Positions 35,516-44,899 of a stretch of 55,871 nt of DNA are shown in pieces (position 1 is the first letter of the stretch; the number at the start of each line of letters is the position of its first letter). The translations under genes were made by a program, and so were the position numbers. A model generated the notes under the pieces. That model did not search any database, was not told where the DNA came from, and saw only the letters and a program-made list of their open reading frames with translations. This DNA is from CAYGUK01 sp964352985 (GTDB taxonomy: Bacteria; Pseudomonadota; Gammaproteobacteria; JAHCLG01): the NCBI GenBank assembly GCA_964352985.1, contig CAYGUK010000011.1, forward strand, positions 1-55,871, given 5' to 3'.

Positions 35516-38500
35516 ATGGCAATAGTAAACTCGGCTCCAAATAATGATAAAAATAATAATGAACTAGGTAGTGCCAGTTCTGATGGCAGTGTAAAACAAG
35601 ATGAAGTTTTATTAAGTCCACCACACTTAAATACTGATGAAGCATCTGATGATAACGCGGTCAAAGGTTATCTATCTAGAGTTGGGGATAAATTATTAGT
35701 TCGTGTGCCTAATGAAATTCTTCACAATGATCAGCAAATAAATATTTCTAATTTAAAAAATAATGTTATTGATGAAACTTTAGCGCAAAATGCATCTGTT
35801 CATTTACCTGGTGATATTAGTAAATATGAAGTAGTCAAAATTTTTCAAAAAAATGAATTATATTCGATTGTTCAAGAAGAACGGGCAAAAAATGTTATTG
35901 TAAAAGAAGTTGGTGAAAGTGGTTATCAGCGAATATTAGAATTGTTAACCAGTGATGAGACTGATGTTAATATTATTTTTATGTATTATGCAAATGGCGA
36001 TAATGCCATCACTAAAACTGAAAATTTATATCAACTTAATTTTATTGGTAATGACATATCAAAAGCACATATCGTATTAGCCAATCCAGATAATTATCAA
36101 AGTACGGAAAATTATTTTTTTACTGATTTAATTAAAGATTTTTCAGAGGTGGGTGGAACACCTCAGGATTTTTCAATTTCGATTGAAGTGTCACCAATAT
36201 TCGCCAATTTTTTTGCACCAACTTATTCAAGAATTGATAAAGTTTATGATTACTTTAATCCATTTGAAGTTTCACTAAATAGTCAAAGTACTGCTAAATT
36301 TACAACTAAATTAAGTTTGTTTGATACTTTTGATGAGGCTGCAATTCCGCCACTTTTTGATCCGAATAAACCACCAACTGATCCAGAACAACCACCAACT
36401 GATCCTGAAATACCTCCATCTGATCCAGATAAGCCACCAATATTTAATATTGGGCCGATTGCGTTTAATGATTTTTATTTTACATTTTTTGGTAGTGATG
36501 AAGTTATAATTGAATCAAATATAGGGGTATTATTAAACGATTTTGATCCAGAAGATGATCGTATTTATGTTACGGCGATTAATGGCGTTGAACTTTCTTT
36601 TGATGGTGACGGAAATGTCTTACCCATTGATTTAGATGATGGGACATTAATAATTGATCCTGATGGCGGATTTTATTATCAAGATTTTGGTGATTTAATT
36701 TTGGCGCCAGTTGAATTTGAATATACGATTGAAGATGTATTTGGGGCTCGTGATAGCGCATGGGTATTTATCGATATATTTTTTCCACCCGTGGCAATTG
36801 ATGATTACGCTATCACAGTTATTGATAGTCCTATTATGATTAATCTATCGGATAATGACATTGATATTGATGGTGATATCGATGTTAATTCAATAATTAT
36901 CATCGATAGTGATGATGGAACAGTTGAAGTATTAGATGATGACACCGGTGATGTTATTTTTACGCCAGATATTAATTTTATTGGTTCAACATCTTTCGAA
37001 TATGCGATCGCGGATGAGTTTGGTGAGTATTCAAATTTTGCTACTGTTTTTATAGATGTGTTTCCAAATGGGTTCCCTGTTTACCAGTCTTTAGAGGAAC
37101 GGGGCGATTTAATGTTGCAACCGATTGCAACACAGGCGATTACTTCACATGATTCCTGGGAGTTTTTTGATCCTAATCATAAAATATTAAGTTATGCTTT
37201 TTTTGACCGTGATGATATAGCCGATGGTTATGAGATATTTGGTTTGGATTTAGAGTTTGAAGATCCTGGATTTATTGTTGGTAGTTTCACTGAATATATG
37301 AAAGAAGCTTATCGTCAAGCTTTTCAAATGATAGAGGATTTAACAGAATTAGAATTTGTTGAAGTCACGATTACTGATCCTCGTGACGCACAATTATTTT
37401 TTGACAATAATATTAATATTTCTTTATTTGCAAAAAATATTGGCGGACATGTATTAGGCGCAGCATTTGAACCAACAGGAATTCCTGGTTTTGGTTTTAA
37501 TATGCCTGGTTTTGATAGTCGGTTTTGGCAAACTGTTTCTGGTGATATTGAATTAGATATTTTGGATCGCCCACCTGAGGATTTTGCGCCTGGTGGAATT
37601 ATGTTTACCACGATTTTGCATGAGCTAGGTCATTCATTAGGTTTAGTTCATCCACAGAATTATGCGGATACTAAAAATTTTTATAGTTATTTCGAAATGA
37701 CACCGCAAATATTAGTAGACTCTTACGCTGAATTTGATTTTTCTCATCGCAATATGGGGATACCCACGAATGAATTTCTCCGTGGAAATAATTCTGATAA
37801 TGAGCGCAATACTGTGATGAGTTATGTGGAGTATCAAGATCTCCCTCAAACATATCAAGTTATAGATATTTCTGCACTTCAATATATTTATGGTGCTAAC
37901 TATGCAACTAACATTGGCAATGATATTTATATATTTGATGATAGTATTGGGTTAGCTACGGATATTTGGGACGCCGGCGGTATTGATACTTTCGATGGCT
38001 CAACTTCAATAAAAGATTTAATGATTGATCTAACTCCTGGCGCATTAAGTTTTGTTATTGATACCAATGAAACATTTAACATTGCAAGTACTCAATATGG
38101 TATTGCGATGGGGACAAAAATTGAAAATGCTTTTGGTGGTTTTGGTGATGATATTCTTGTTGGTAACGCAGAAATTAATATATTAGATGGCGGAACTGGT
38201 AATAATACTTTATCTTATTATCGTTCTTATGAATCAGTGCTAATTGATTTAAGTACTTTATTTGTTGACGGTGGTCATGGGATTGGCGATATCATTTCTA
38301 ATTTTAGTAATATCAGAGGAAGTAATTTCAATGATGTTATTCTCGGTGATAATCAAGATAACATTATAGAAGGCGGAGCTGGGATTGATGTTCTCGATGG
38401 CGCTGCTGGTAGTAATACGGTTTCTTATGAAAATGCATTTACAAGTGTCATTGTCGATTTAGCTAATTCCACAAGTAGTGAAGGCGACTTTTTATTTAAT

Positions 38501-40507
38501 TTTAATCATATACTAGGTTCAAGATATGATGATACTCTCATTGGAAATGCGGAAGATAATAACATCAATGGTGGTGATGGGGATGATATTTTAATTGGTG
38601 GATTAGGGATAGATATACTCGATGGGGGAACTGGTTTAGATATTGTGGATTATGGTAGTAATTTAGATGCTATTTTTGTTGACTTATTAAATGGCATAAA
38701 TAGTGAAGGTGATATTTATTTTAGTATAGAAGGTATTATTGGTTCTGAATTCGATGATATTTTAATTGGTGATGATAATGAAAATTTCTTTATAGGATTA
38801 GGCGGGGTGAATTTAATAGATGGTCAGGGAGGCAGAGATGTTGTTTCTTACCTAAATGCTAATAACCCTGTTGTAATTGATTTATTGCTAGATTTCAATA
38901 GTGAGGATGATGACTTAATTAATATAGAAGGCATAATTGGTAGTCGCTTCGATGATATTTTAATCGGCGATGAAAAAGATAATATTTTCTATGGTTATAT
39001 TGGACAAGATTTTATTGATGGTGGTGATGGTATCGATACCGTGAGCTATCGATATAGTGGCTTTGTTGCTGTTAACTTATTAACGAATATTCATAGTGCA
39101 GGGAATGCTATTGGTGATGTGCTGATCAATATTGAGAATATTGAAGGATCGAATTTTTCTGATACTTTAATAGGGGATAATTTTGATAATGAAATTTACG
39201 GTTTAGATGGCGCTGATATTTTAGCGGGATTGGCAGGTGCTGACTTGCTTGATGGCGGCGATAGTTTTCAAGATATTGCGGATTATCGTGATTCAGATGA
39301 TGGTATTGATATTAGTTTGCAAGATAATTTAGCCTTTGGAGGTCATGCTAATGGTGATGTATTACTAAATATTGAAGGCTTATATGGATCTGATTTTTCA
39401 GATAGATTAATCGGAACAAATGGGAATAATTTTTTATTTGGCGGCAGTGGTGATGATTTTATCGATGGATTGGGTGGCGATGATATTATTTTTAGTGGTT
39501 TAGGTAATGATGAAATTACTTTTGGTGGCGGATATGATTCATTGAATTATATATTTTCCAATGCAGGTGTTAATGTTAATTTCAATACTTACTTTTTTGA
39601 TGGCGGTGATGCAACAGGTGATTTTTATAACGATTCTCCAGAATTAATCTATGGATCGAATTTTGCTGACGTTATCATTGCAGACTATAAACATAATACC
39701 CTATTTGGAAATGAGGGGGATGATCTTATTTTTGGCGGAGAGGGTAACGACTTGATTAGCGGGGGCGAGGGATATGATACGTTAATTGGTGGAAATGGTA
39801 GTGATACCTTAGATTATCAATTGCATAATAATGGAATCATTGTCGATCTGCAAAATGATAGTGTTGTTAGTAATGATTTCGCTCAAGTTGATCAAGATTT
39901 TATTCTTGAATTTGAAAATATTATCGGCACGCGTTTTGATGATATTTTATTAGGTGACAGTGAATCTAATTATGTCATTGATTATTTCAGTGTTGATGAA
40001 ATAAATGGTGATACAATTCGACTTTTTGCTGGTGATGATATGTTGGAATATGCCGGCAAAGTAGCTATTGCAGATGGCGGGGATGATTTTGATACGATAG
40101 TAACTAAGTTAGATAATGTTTCTATAATTTTGCATAATGATTTGGACGTATTAAATTATATAAATTTTGAGGCAATAGATTTTCGTAGTCCGACCATCTC
40201 GCCTGGTGTTGGTAATCAATTAACACTCACCGTTTCAGATGTGCTTGATCTGCCGGATAATAATTTAATAAACGATAGTTTATATTTAATTGGTGGAGTA
40301 GGTGAGCAATTAAATTTAACTACTGAAGGCGGAAGCTGGGTTGAAGTTGCTCCTGGTTTTACTATAGAAAAAATGATAAATGGAACGAATCATTTATTTG
40401 TAGAGTATGCTCATTCATCAAACAGTGACGCAAATGTATTTGTGAGCATGGAATTAAATAACATCATTGATGTCACGCCAGAGTTTACAATATTCCAAGG
40501 TGTTTAA
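35516..40507 (+). CDS. RTX-type secreted metalloprotease, serralysin-like
   Basis: A 1663-residue very acidic protein. There is no Sec signal peptide, as expected for type I secretion. Residues 277-308 are a Pro-rich linker (PPTDPEQPPTDPE). Cadherin-like beta-sandwich segments cover about 310-520. The protease region holds HELGHSLGLVH with zinc ligands His702, His706 and His712 and a Met-turn MSY at 768, as in M10B serralysins. From about 870 to 1480 run haemolysin-type calcium-binding repeats (GGxGxDxLxGG pattern, for example DGDDILIGG), arranged in about ten divergent blocks. The C-terminal 130 residues may be the secretion signal. No hlyB/hlyD/tolC-type exporter genes are adjacent. No clear ribosome binding site precedes the start. 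Confidence 0.88.
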   Translation: MAIVNSAPNNDKNNNELGSASSDGSVKQDEVLLSPPHLNTDEASDDNAVKGYLSRVGDKLLVRVPNEILHNDQQINISNLKNNVIDETLAQNASVHLPGDISKYEVVKIFQKNELYSIVQEERAKNVIVKEVGESGYQRILELLTSDETDVNIIFMYYANGDNAITKTENLYQLNFIGNDISKAHIVLANPDNYQSTENYFFTDLIKDFSEVGGTPQDFSISIEVSPIFANFFAPTYSRIDKVYDYFNPFEVSLNSQSTAKFTTKLSLFDTFDEAAIPPLFDPNKPPTDPEQPPTDPEIPPSDPDKPPIFNIGPIAFNDFYFTFFGSDEVIIESNIGVLLNDFDPEDDRIYVTAINGVELSFDGDGNVLPIDLDDGTLIIDPDGGFYYQDFGDLILAPVEFEYTIEDVFGARDSAWVFIDIFFPPVAIDDYAITVIDSPIMINLSDNDIDIDGDIDVNSIIIIDSDDGTVEVLDDDTGDVIFTPDINFIGSTSFEYAIADEFGEYSNFATVFIDVFPNGFPVYQSLEERGDLMLQPIATQAITSHDSWEFFDPNHKILSYAFFDRDDIADGYEIFGLDLEFEDPGFIVGSFTEYMKEAYRQAFQMIEDLTELEFVEVTITDPRDAQLFFDNNINISLFAKNIGGHVLGAAFEPTGIPGFGFNMPGFDSRFWQTVSGDIELDILDRPPEDFAPGGIMFTTILHELGHSLGLVHPQNYADTKNFYSYFEMTPQILVDSYAEFDFSHRNMGIPTNEFLRGNNSDNERNTVMSYVEYQDLPQTYQVIDISALQYIYGANYATNIGNDIYIFDDSIGLATDIWDAGGIDTFDGSTSIKDLMIDLTPGALSFVIDTNETFNIASTQYGIAMGTKIENAFGGFGDDILVGNAEINILDGGTGNNTLSYYRSYESVLIDLSTLFVDGGHGIGDIISNFSNIRGSNFNDVILGDNQDNIIEGGAGIDVLDGAAGSNTVSYENAFTSVIVDLANSTSSEGDFLFNFNHILGSRYDDTLIGNAEDNNINGGDGDDILIGGLGIDILDGGTGLDIVDYGSNLDAIFVDLLNGINSEGDIYFSIEGIIGSEFDDILIGDDNENFFIGLGGVNLIDGQGGRDVVSYLNANNPVVIDLLLDFNSEDDDLINIEGIIGSRFDDILIGDEKDNIFYGYIGQDFIDGGDGIDTVSYRYSGFVAVNLLTNIHSAGNAIGDVLINIENIEGSNFSDTLIGDNFDNEIYGLDGADILAGLAGADLLDGGDSFQDIADYRDSDDGIDISLQDNLAFGGHANGDVLLNIEGLYGSDFSDRLIGTNGNNFLFGGSGDDFIDGLGGDDIIFSGLGNDEITFGGGYDSLNYIFSNAGVNVNFNTYFFDGGDATGDFYNDSPELIYGSNFADVIIADYKHNTLFGNEGDDLIFGGEGNDLISGGEGYDTLIGGNGSDTLDYQLHNNGIIVDLQNDSVVSNDFAQVDQDFILEFENIIGTRFDDILLGDSESNYVIDYFSVDEINGDTIRLFAGDDMLEYAGKVAIADGGDDFDTIVTKLDNVSIILHNDLDVLNYINFEAIDFRSPTISPGVGNQLTLTVSDVLDLPDNNLINDSLYLIGGVGEQLNLTTEGGSWVEVAPGFTIEKMINGTNHLFVEYAHSSNSDANVFVSMELNNIIDVTPEFTIFQGV

Positions 40508-40508
40508 A

Positions 40509-40934
40509 CTATATTGTAAAATGATAAACTTGAAATAGGTCAATAGCAAAAAAGTCAGCTAAACTATAACGAATTTGCCATAATCTAAAAATATCGACCT
40601 GTCTTTTTTTATCACTTTCAATTAATGCCTTAAAGAATCCTGGCCACCTTCGCCAAGCTTTATTAAATCATTTAAATATAATAATAAGGATTTCTTCTTT
40701 GTTAAGTTCGGTATGGAAACTTTCCATGTATTTTTCATCAATTTTTCTTCGGTATTTTTCTTCGGTATTTTTCAAGGAGTGTGGTCGGAATTTTTGTTTC
40801 ATCTTTTTTCTTAAAGTATTCTGCATGCTTTTTTTATCTTTTGCATAAAAGTATTTGTTTGATATTAAAATAAAAAGCAGGATTATACCCATTATTAAAA
40901 AGGCATCGTAATTAGTAATAAAAAACCACCTCAA
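40509..40934 (-). pseudogene. Small membrane protein gene interrupted by an in-frame TGA
   Basis: A TTG-started frame of 88 codons (40934 to 40668) has one hydrophobic helix (IMGIILLFILIS) and then a Lys/Arg-rich stretch. After the TGA at 40668-40670 the same frame stays open for 52 codons to a TAG at 40509-40511, with a plausible amphipathic sequence including AWRRWPGFFKALIES and LWQIRYSLADFFAID. The two parts look like one protein of about 141 residues broken by a nonsense change. The start is uncertain; an ATG inside the hydrophobic helix is possible. No family is recognised. Confidence 0.35.
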
Positions 40935-41140
40935 AGAAGCTAAGTGTCGTTAAATTATAGCTAATATTTCTTCGAGATTAACGGAAAGTTCATTAAATCA
41001 ATCACTTCATATAACATGCAGACAAAATAGTTGTATAACAACAATTAATTTACTTATTTTGATAAAAAATGATTGTAAAACGATAATTAATTTTATAGAC
41101 TATCCGTGTTGAAGTTACTACCCCCAAGGAAATGGAAACA

Positions 41141-41575
41141 ATGAAGATGAAGTTATGTTTTGTACCTGTACTTTGTTTAGCAACTAGTCTAGTATTCGCC
41201 AGCAGTGCAATGGCGAATACGATGACTATTACAAATCAAAGCCCAGCACAAAAACCGCTAAAGTTATATTATAAAATTGCTCGCAAAAATCCCCATCATG
41301 CGACAGTTTATGGGTCTAAACTGGGGCCTGTTACTATAACTGATTCTTATACGGTTCATGCTGGTCTTGATGGTTATAAGTATGTCGGTGTTGTGCCAGT
41401 AAAAATAAATGGTAAAGCTATACCACCAGTTGCAAGAGTATTTGCAATGCCTCGTAAATGCGCTTTAGCAACTGATGCTCGTCACCGTTCTGGCACACTC
41501 GGCATAAACTTAACAATTAATTCGAACTCCCATGGCACACTAAAATGTAGTGTAGGCAACGGAAGTTTCGGATAA
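41141..41575 (+). CDS. Secreted protein of unknown function
   Basis: Three in-frame ATG codons are close together. AAGGA at 41126-41130 fits the one at 41141 better than that at 41132. The signal peptide covers about residues 1-26 (ending SAMA). The mature part is a small basic, probably beta-rich domain of about 118 residues with two cysteines (PRKCALA and LKCSVGNG). No family is recognised. It resembles small host-associated secreted proteins in composition. A strong terminator follows. Confidence 0.7.
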   Translation: MKMKLCFVPVLCLATSLVFASSAMANTMTITNQSPAQKPLKLYYKIARKNPHHATVYGSKLGPVTITDSYTVHAGLDGYKYVGVVPVKINGKAIPPVARVFAMPRKCALATDARHRSGTLGINLTINSNSHGTLKCSVGNGSFG

Positions 41576-41607
41576 GTTTTTTCTATACAACTGTCCCCCC
41601 CGTTGTA

Positions 41608-41639
41608 GAGCAGGTTTATTCCTGCTCATTTTATTTTTT
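41608..41639 (+). terminator. Rho-independent terminator
   Basis: GAGCAGG (41608-41614) pairs with CCTGCTC (41621-41627) around TTTATT, followed by ATTTTATTTTTT. It ends the secreted-protein transcript 33 bases after its stop. Confidence 0.85.
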
Positions 41640-41653
41640 ATGCGGAGTAAGAC

Positions 41654-42202
41654 ATGAAGAAAATAACGAGAGTGAGTAAAATTTGTCGGTTAATTTTTCA
41701 ATTAATTTTTTGTATATATCTTTTAGGATTTATACTTTTTTGGTTTAATGCCCCTTACCCACTCGTATTTTTTAATCATATTGTTGTGATTGATTTTATT
41801 CCTCGTAACATTCCTATTATTACACCTTTAAGCCTTTCTACTATTTTATTAGCTGCTTCAGTTAGTGCAATTCCATTAATTATTTTTATGTCTATGTTTT
41901 ATTTTTTAATTAAACTATTTCGAGAATACGAAAAATCTGAAATCTTTTCGGCGAAAAATGTAAAATACACGAGAAATATCGGATTATTTATGTTGTTAGG
42001 TCAAATAATTCATCCATTATACCAAGCATTAATAAGTTTAGTATTAACTTGGCATAATCCTCCTTTTGCGTTCCGTTCAATTAGCGTTAGCTTTACAGGG
42101 ACTAATCTTGGTATTATCTTTATATCACTTATTATCGTGCTTATTTCTTGGATTATGGCAGAAGGTTATAAACTTAGTGAAGAAACTCGATATACAATTT
42201 AA
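41654..42202 (+). CDS. DUF2975 family membrane protein
   Basis: Four predicted membrane helices (about residues 12-32, 57-83, 108-130, 150-170) in a 182-residue protein. The arrangement, with an FREYEKSEIFSAKNVKYTRNIG segment between the helix pairs, is typical of DUF2975. These proteins are regularly encoded directly before a small YozG-like HTH regulator, as here. The pair probably forms a regulatory unit, but its signal is unknown. GGAG precedes the start. Confidence 0.8.
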   Translation: MKKITRVSKICRLIFQLIFCIYLLGFILFWFNAPYPLVFFNHIVVIDFIPRNIPIITPLSLSTILLAASVSAIPLIIFMSMFYFLIKLFREYEKSEIFSAKNVKYTRNIGLFMLLGQIIHPLYQALISLVLTWHNPPFAFRSISVSFTGTNLGIIFISLIIVLISWIMAEGYKLSEETRYTI

Positions 42203-42213
42203 GGTCGGTGTGG

Positions 42214-42429
42214 ATGACGATTATTGTTAATCTTGATGTGATGCTTGCTAAACGTAAAGTTCGATCAAAAGATCTTGCCAAGGCTATCGGTATTACAGAA
42301 CAGAATTTATCTATCTTAAAAACTGGAAAAGCTAAAGCAATTCGGTTATCAACACTCGAAGCAATTTGCGATTTTCTAGGTTGTCAACCTGGCGATATTT
42401 TGGAATATCAAACTGAAGAAATTTCGTGA
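42214..42429 (+). CDS. Small Cro/C1-type HTH regulator (YozG-like)
   Basis: A 71-residue DNA-binding protein consisting of one Xre-type HTH domain: VMLAKRKVRSKDLAKAIGI, then TEQNLSILKTGKAKAIRLSTLEAICDFLGCQPGDIL in outline. The end CQPGDILEY is characteristic of this family. AAGG at 42201-42204 fits the ATG at 42214 rather than an in-frame GTG at 42208. It follows the DUF2975 gene by 11 bases. Its 3' end overlaps the convergent comF gene by 22 bases. Confidence 0.85.
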   Translation: MTIIVNLDVMLAKRKVRSKDLAKAIGITEQNLSILKTGKAKAIRLSTLEAICDFLGCQPGDILEYQTEEIS

Positions 42430-43148
42430 TGAAGACTGTTACGCGCAACTAACCAAATATCAATTTTTTCTACCCCTGCAGCAATAAACGATTTTGATAA
42501 TTCATTCACTGTGTGTCCTGTGGTCATCACATCATCAAGAATAGCAATATGTTTAGCTTGAAAATTTGGTGTGATGCTAAATGCGTTGATAACATTGTTG
42601 TGTCTTTGTTTTTTATTGAGTTCTGTTTGAGGCTTTGTTGCTTTAATACGTTGACAGGCATTAATTGTTAACTTAACAGAGAAATTTTGTTTTATAAATT
42701 TTGCTATTTCATAAGTTTGATTGTATCCACGTTGACGAAGACGTTTTTGATGTAATGGTACTGGAATGATAAATTCGGGTTGAGCATTATCTCGATAATA
42801 AAAAAGCATTTTCTGACATAAAATTTTGCCGAATAGTTTTGCTATCAAAATTTGATCATGAAATTTTAATTGGGAAATTAAATACGGAATAGCAAAATTG
42901 TAATTAAAAACACTATGGCACTCTTGAAATGAAAATGGTTGATTGATACAAGTACCACAAATTTTAGTTTTTTCAGAAATAGATAAACCACATCCTAAAC
43001 AATAATTTGTCATAAAGGGTAATTCCTGATAACAATCATGGCAAATCAGATTGTGATTAACTTGGATTTCAGCACACAATAAGCAAGTACTTGGAAACTG
43101 TTGGAGAATTGTTGCTTGCAGTTGGTTCTTAATAAAATGTTTTAACAT
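42408..43148 (-). CDS. comF: ComF family phosphoribosyltransferase-like protein
   Basis: Protein required for natural transformation in Gram-negative relatives (ComF/GntX). The N-terminal zinc-ribbon cysteines are in CLLCAE, CHDC, CLGCG and CGTC. The C-terminal type I phosphoribosyltransferase domain has VPLHQKRLRQRGYNQ and the PRPP-binding loop ILDDVMTTGHT. Length of 246 residues is typical. DNA uptake would use the type IV pilus genes in this window, though comF is not linked to them. It is convergent with the HTH gene. Confidence 0.9.
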   Translation of the reverse strand: MLKHFIKNQLQATILQQFPSTCLLCAEIQVNHNLICHDCYQELPFMTNYCLGCGLSISEKTKICGTCINQPFSFQECHSVFNYNFAIPYLISQLKFHDQILIAKLFGKILCQKMLFYYRDNAQPEFIIPVPLHQKRLRQRGYNQTYEIAKFIKQNFSVKLTINACQRIKATKPQTELNKKQRHNNVINAFSITPNFQAKHIAILDDVMTTGHTVNELSKSFIAAGVEKIDIWLVARNSLHHEISSV

Positions 43149-43199
43149 AGTGAGCTTGACAGATTGTATTTACTCACTATTATATAGCAAATTAATTTT

Positions 43200-43233
43200 A
43201 AAAGGTGACAGTTTAGTAATAATGTCATCTTTT
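43200..43233. promoter_or_regulatory. Inverted repeat upstream of bioY
   Basis: AAAAGGTGACA (43200-43210) can pair with TGTCATCTTTT (43223-43233) with one wobble, 65 bases before the bioY start and between two divergent genes. It could be an operator, or an attenuator in the bioY leader. It does not resemble the BirA operator that I know. Confidence 0.3.
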
Positions 43234-43297
43234 ATGTTTTACCTCGATTTTATTTTAGTATATAAGTTTAAGTCGCTTTTAAAGCAAAGGAAAAATC

Positions 43298-43849
43298 ATG
43301 GATAACATTTTAAGTATCAAACAGCCATTAAACAGCAAATTGTGGTGCAAACAAAATAAATACGTTCGTAATATCATCCTCTTGTTATTAGGGGTTGGAC
43401 TTATATCATTAGGTGCTCATATTAGTGTTTTACTTACACCAGTTCCTATTACACTTCAAACATTTTTTGTTTTACTAATTGGTATGACGTATGGTTGGCG
43501 TTTGGGGCTTGCGACGGTTGTCGCGTATTTAGCATTGGGTTTAACTGGCCTACCTGTTTTTGCGTTGGGTATTTTAGGCCCAACAAGTGGTTATTTAATT
43601 GGCTTTTTGCCAGCTGTTCTCGTTAGTGGATTTCTCGTAGAAAATGGTTGGGGTAAGTATTTTTTATCTGTTTTAATCGCAAGTTTAATCGCAACAACTT
43701 TGATATATTTTTGTGGTTTAGCAAATTTATCATTATTTGTTGGTTGGCATAAAGCTATAGATTTGGGTTTATTTCCCTTTATCTTAATTGATATTGCAAA
43801 GATATTAGCGCTTGCTTTAATTGTTCCGAAACTTTGGTGTAATAAATAA
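43298..43849 (+). CDS. bioY: Biotin transporter BioY
   Basis: Substrate-binding membrane component of biotin uptake with about six helices in 183 residues. The family motifs GAHISVLLTPVPITLQTFFVLLIG (in part) and GPTSGYLIGF are clear. No EcfA/EcfT genes are adjacent; BioY may act alone or with distant ECF parts. AAAGGA precedes the start. It is linked to bioC by eight bases, so uptake and synthesis of biotin may be co-regulated. Confidence 0.93.
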   Translation: MDNILSIKQPLNSKLWCKQNKYVRNIILLLLGVGLISLGAHISVLLTPVPITLQTFFVLLIGMTYGWRLGLATVVAYLALGLTGLPVFALGILGPTSGYLIGFLPAVLVSGFLVENGWGKYFLSVLIASLIATTLIYFCGLANLSLFVGWHKAIDLGLFPFILIDIAKILALALIVPKLWCNK

Positions 43850-43857
43850 ACCTTTTT

Positions 43858-44694
43858 ATGGTAAAGAACAAAATCGCAGATGGGTTTAATCAATCTGCAA
43901 ATTCATATGATCAAAATGCGTTGGTACCTAATACAGTTGGTGAAAGATTAATTGAAAGATTAGATATAATAAATATTACTCCTCGATTAATAGTAGACTT
44001 GGGTTGTAATACGGGTTCATTTTCTGTCAGGCTTAAGCAAAAATATTCCGATGCCACTTTGGTAGCTGTTGATATTGCTTATGAGATGACTAAATTAACA
44101 GAAGCTAAGTTATCATCATTTAATTCTTCAATGGTGATTAATGCTGACGCTGATTATATTCCGTTACCAACAGATTCAGTAGATTTAATTTTTTCAAATT
44201 TACTTTTGCAATGGCTTCCTGATTTAAATGTAACTTTAGCTGAAATAAGTCGGATCCTATCTCCACAGGGACTATGTTTATTTACTATTTATGGGCCAGA
44301 TACTTTATGTGAATTACGTCAATGTTGTGAAGAAATTAGTGAGCAATTGTTTCAATATAAATTTGTTGACATGCATGATATTGGCGATGCGCTAATGACC
44401 AATCAATTTGTTGATCCCGTTGTTGACATGGAAAAAATAACAGTTAATTATTCTTCTACAGAAGCTTTGTTACAACAATTAAATGGTGTTGGTGCTCATT
44501 ATTTGGCTGCAAATGATGATCAAATAACAAAGATTAGTCAGCTTTATCGAGATTTTATCAATGAACAAAAAAAATTTCCTGCTACTTATGAAATTATATA
44601 TGCCTTGGGGTATGGAAACCCTCAAAGAATAAGTAAAAATGGAGAGGTTTTGATTTCAATTGCATCCTTAAAGTCTTCCCACCAATTCAAATAG
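43858..44694 (+). CDS. bioC: Malonyl-[acyl-carrier protein] O-methyltransferase BioC
   Basis: SAM-dependent methyltransferase that masks malonyl-ACP so that the fatty-acid machinery can build pimeloyl-ACP for biotin. The family start IADGFNQSANSYDQNA, SAM motif I VDLGCNTGSFS (about residues 43-53), the acidic VAVDIAYEMT, and the FSNLLLQWLPDL motif are present. Length of 278 residues is normal. bioBFHDA are not in the window. The ribosome binding site is weak, suggesting coupling to bioY. Confidence 0.93.
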   Translation: MVKNKIADGFNQSANSYDQNALVPNTVGERLIERLDIINITPRLIVDLGCNTGSFSVRLKQKYSDATLVAVDIAYEMTKLTEAKLSSFNSSMVINADADYIPLPTDSVDLIFSNLLLQWLPDLNVTLAEISRILSPQGLCLFTIYGPDTLCELRQCCEEISEQLFQYKFVDMHDIGDALMTNQFVDPVVDMEKITVNYSSTEALLQQLNGVGAHYLAANDDQITKISQLYRDFINEQKKFPATYEIIYALGYGNPQRISKNGEVLISIASLKSSHQFK

Positions 44695-44805
44695 AAAAAA
44701 ATTCAAAAAAACAAAGTTTTAACATACTAGCAACATTATAGAAACAATACCTATGCAAAATAAACCCATTGAAACAAGAGTGTTAAAATATCTATTTACA
44801 ACCGA

Positions 44806-44859
44806 TTTATCATGCTGTGCTGTCTGGTGATACCGCCCTTATGGGCGGTTATTTTTTTC
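44806..44859 (+). ncRNA. Candidate small RNA module, copy 1 of 4 (3' part and terminator)
   Basis: TTTATCATGCTGTGCTGTCTG precursor-like sequence is followed by stem ACCGCCC (44832-44838), loop TTAT, GGGCGGT (44843-44849) and TATTTTTTT. The 12-mer CTGTGCTGTCTG recurs exactly in three more copies at 46.3-46.7 kb. This copy reads toward the 3' end of the convergent LuxR-type gene. It could also end bioC transcription about 110 bases upstream, but the shared unpaired sequence argues for more than termination. The 5' end is not defined; only the conserved part is listed. Confidence 0.55.
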
Positions 44860-44899
44860 TAATTCTTTATACTTTGAGTTAATAGTTTAACCTTGTTGA

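Noticed and set aside
38126..39960. Tandem DNA repeats in the RTX gene as a possible CRISPR or satellite array
   Set aside because: The repeats are codon-phased, degenerate and encode the Gly-Asp-rich calcium-binding nonapeptides, so they are explained by the protein.
43200..43233. BirA operator ahead of bioY
   Set aside because: The inverted repeat found there does not resemble the TTGTAAACC-type BirA site; it is reported only as an unassigned inverted repeat.
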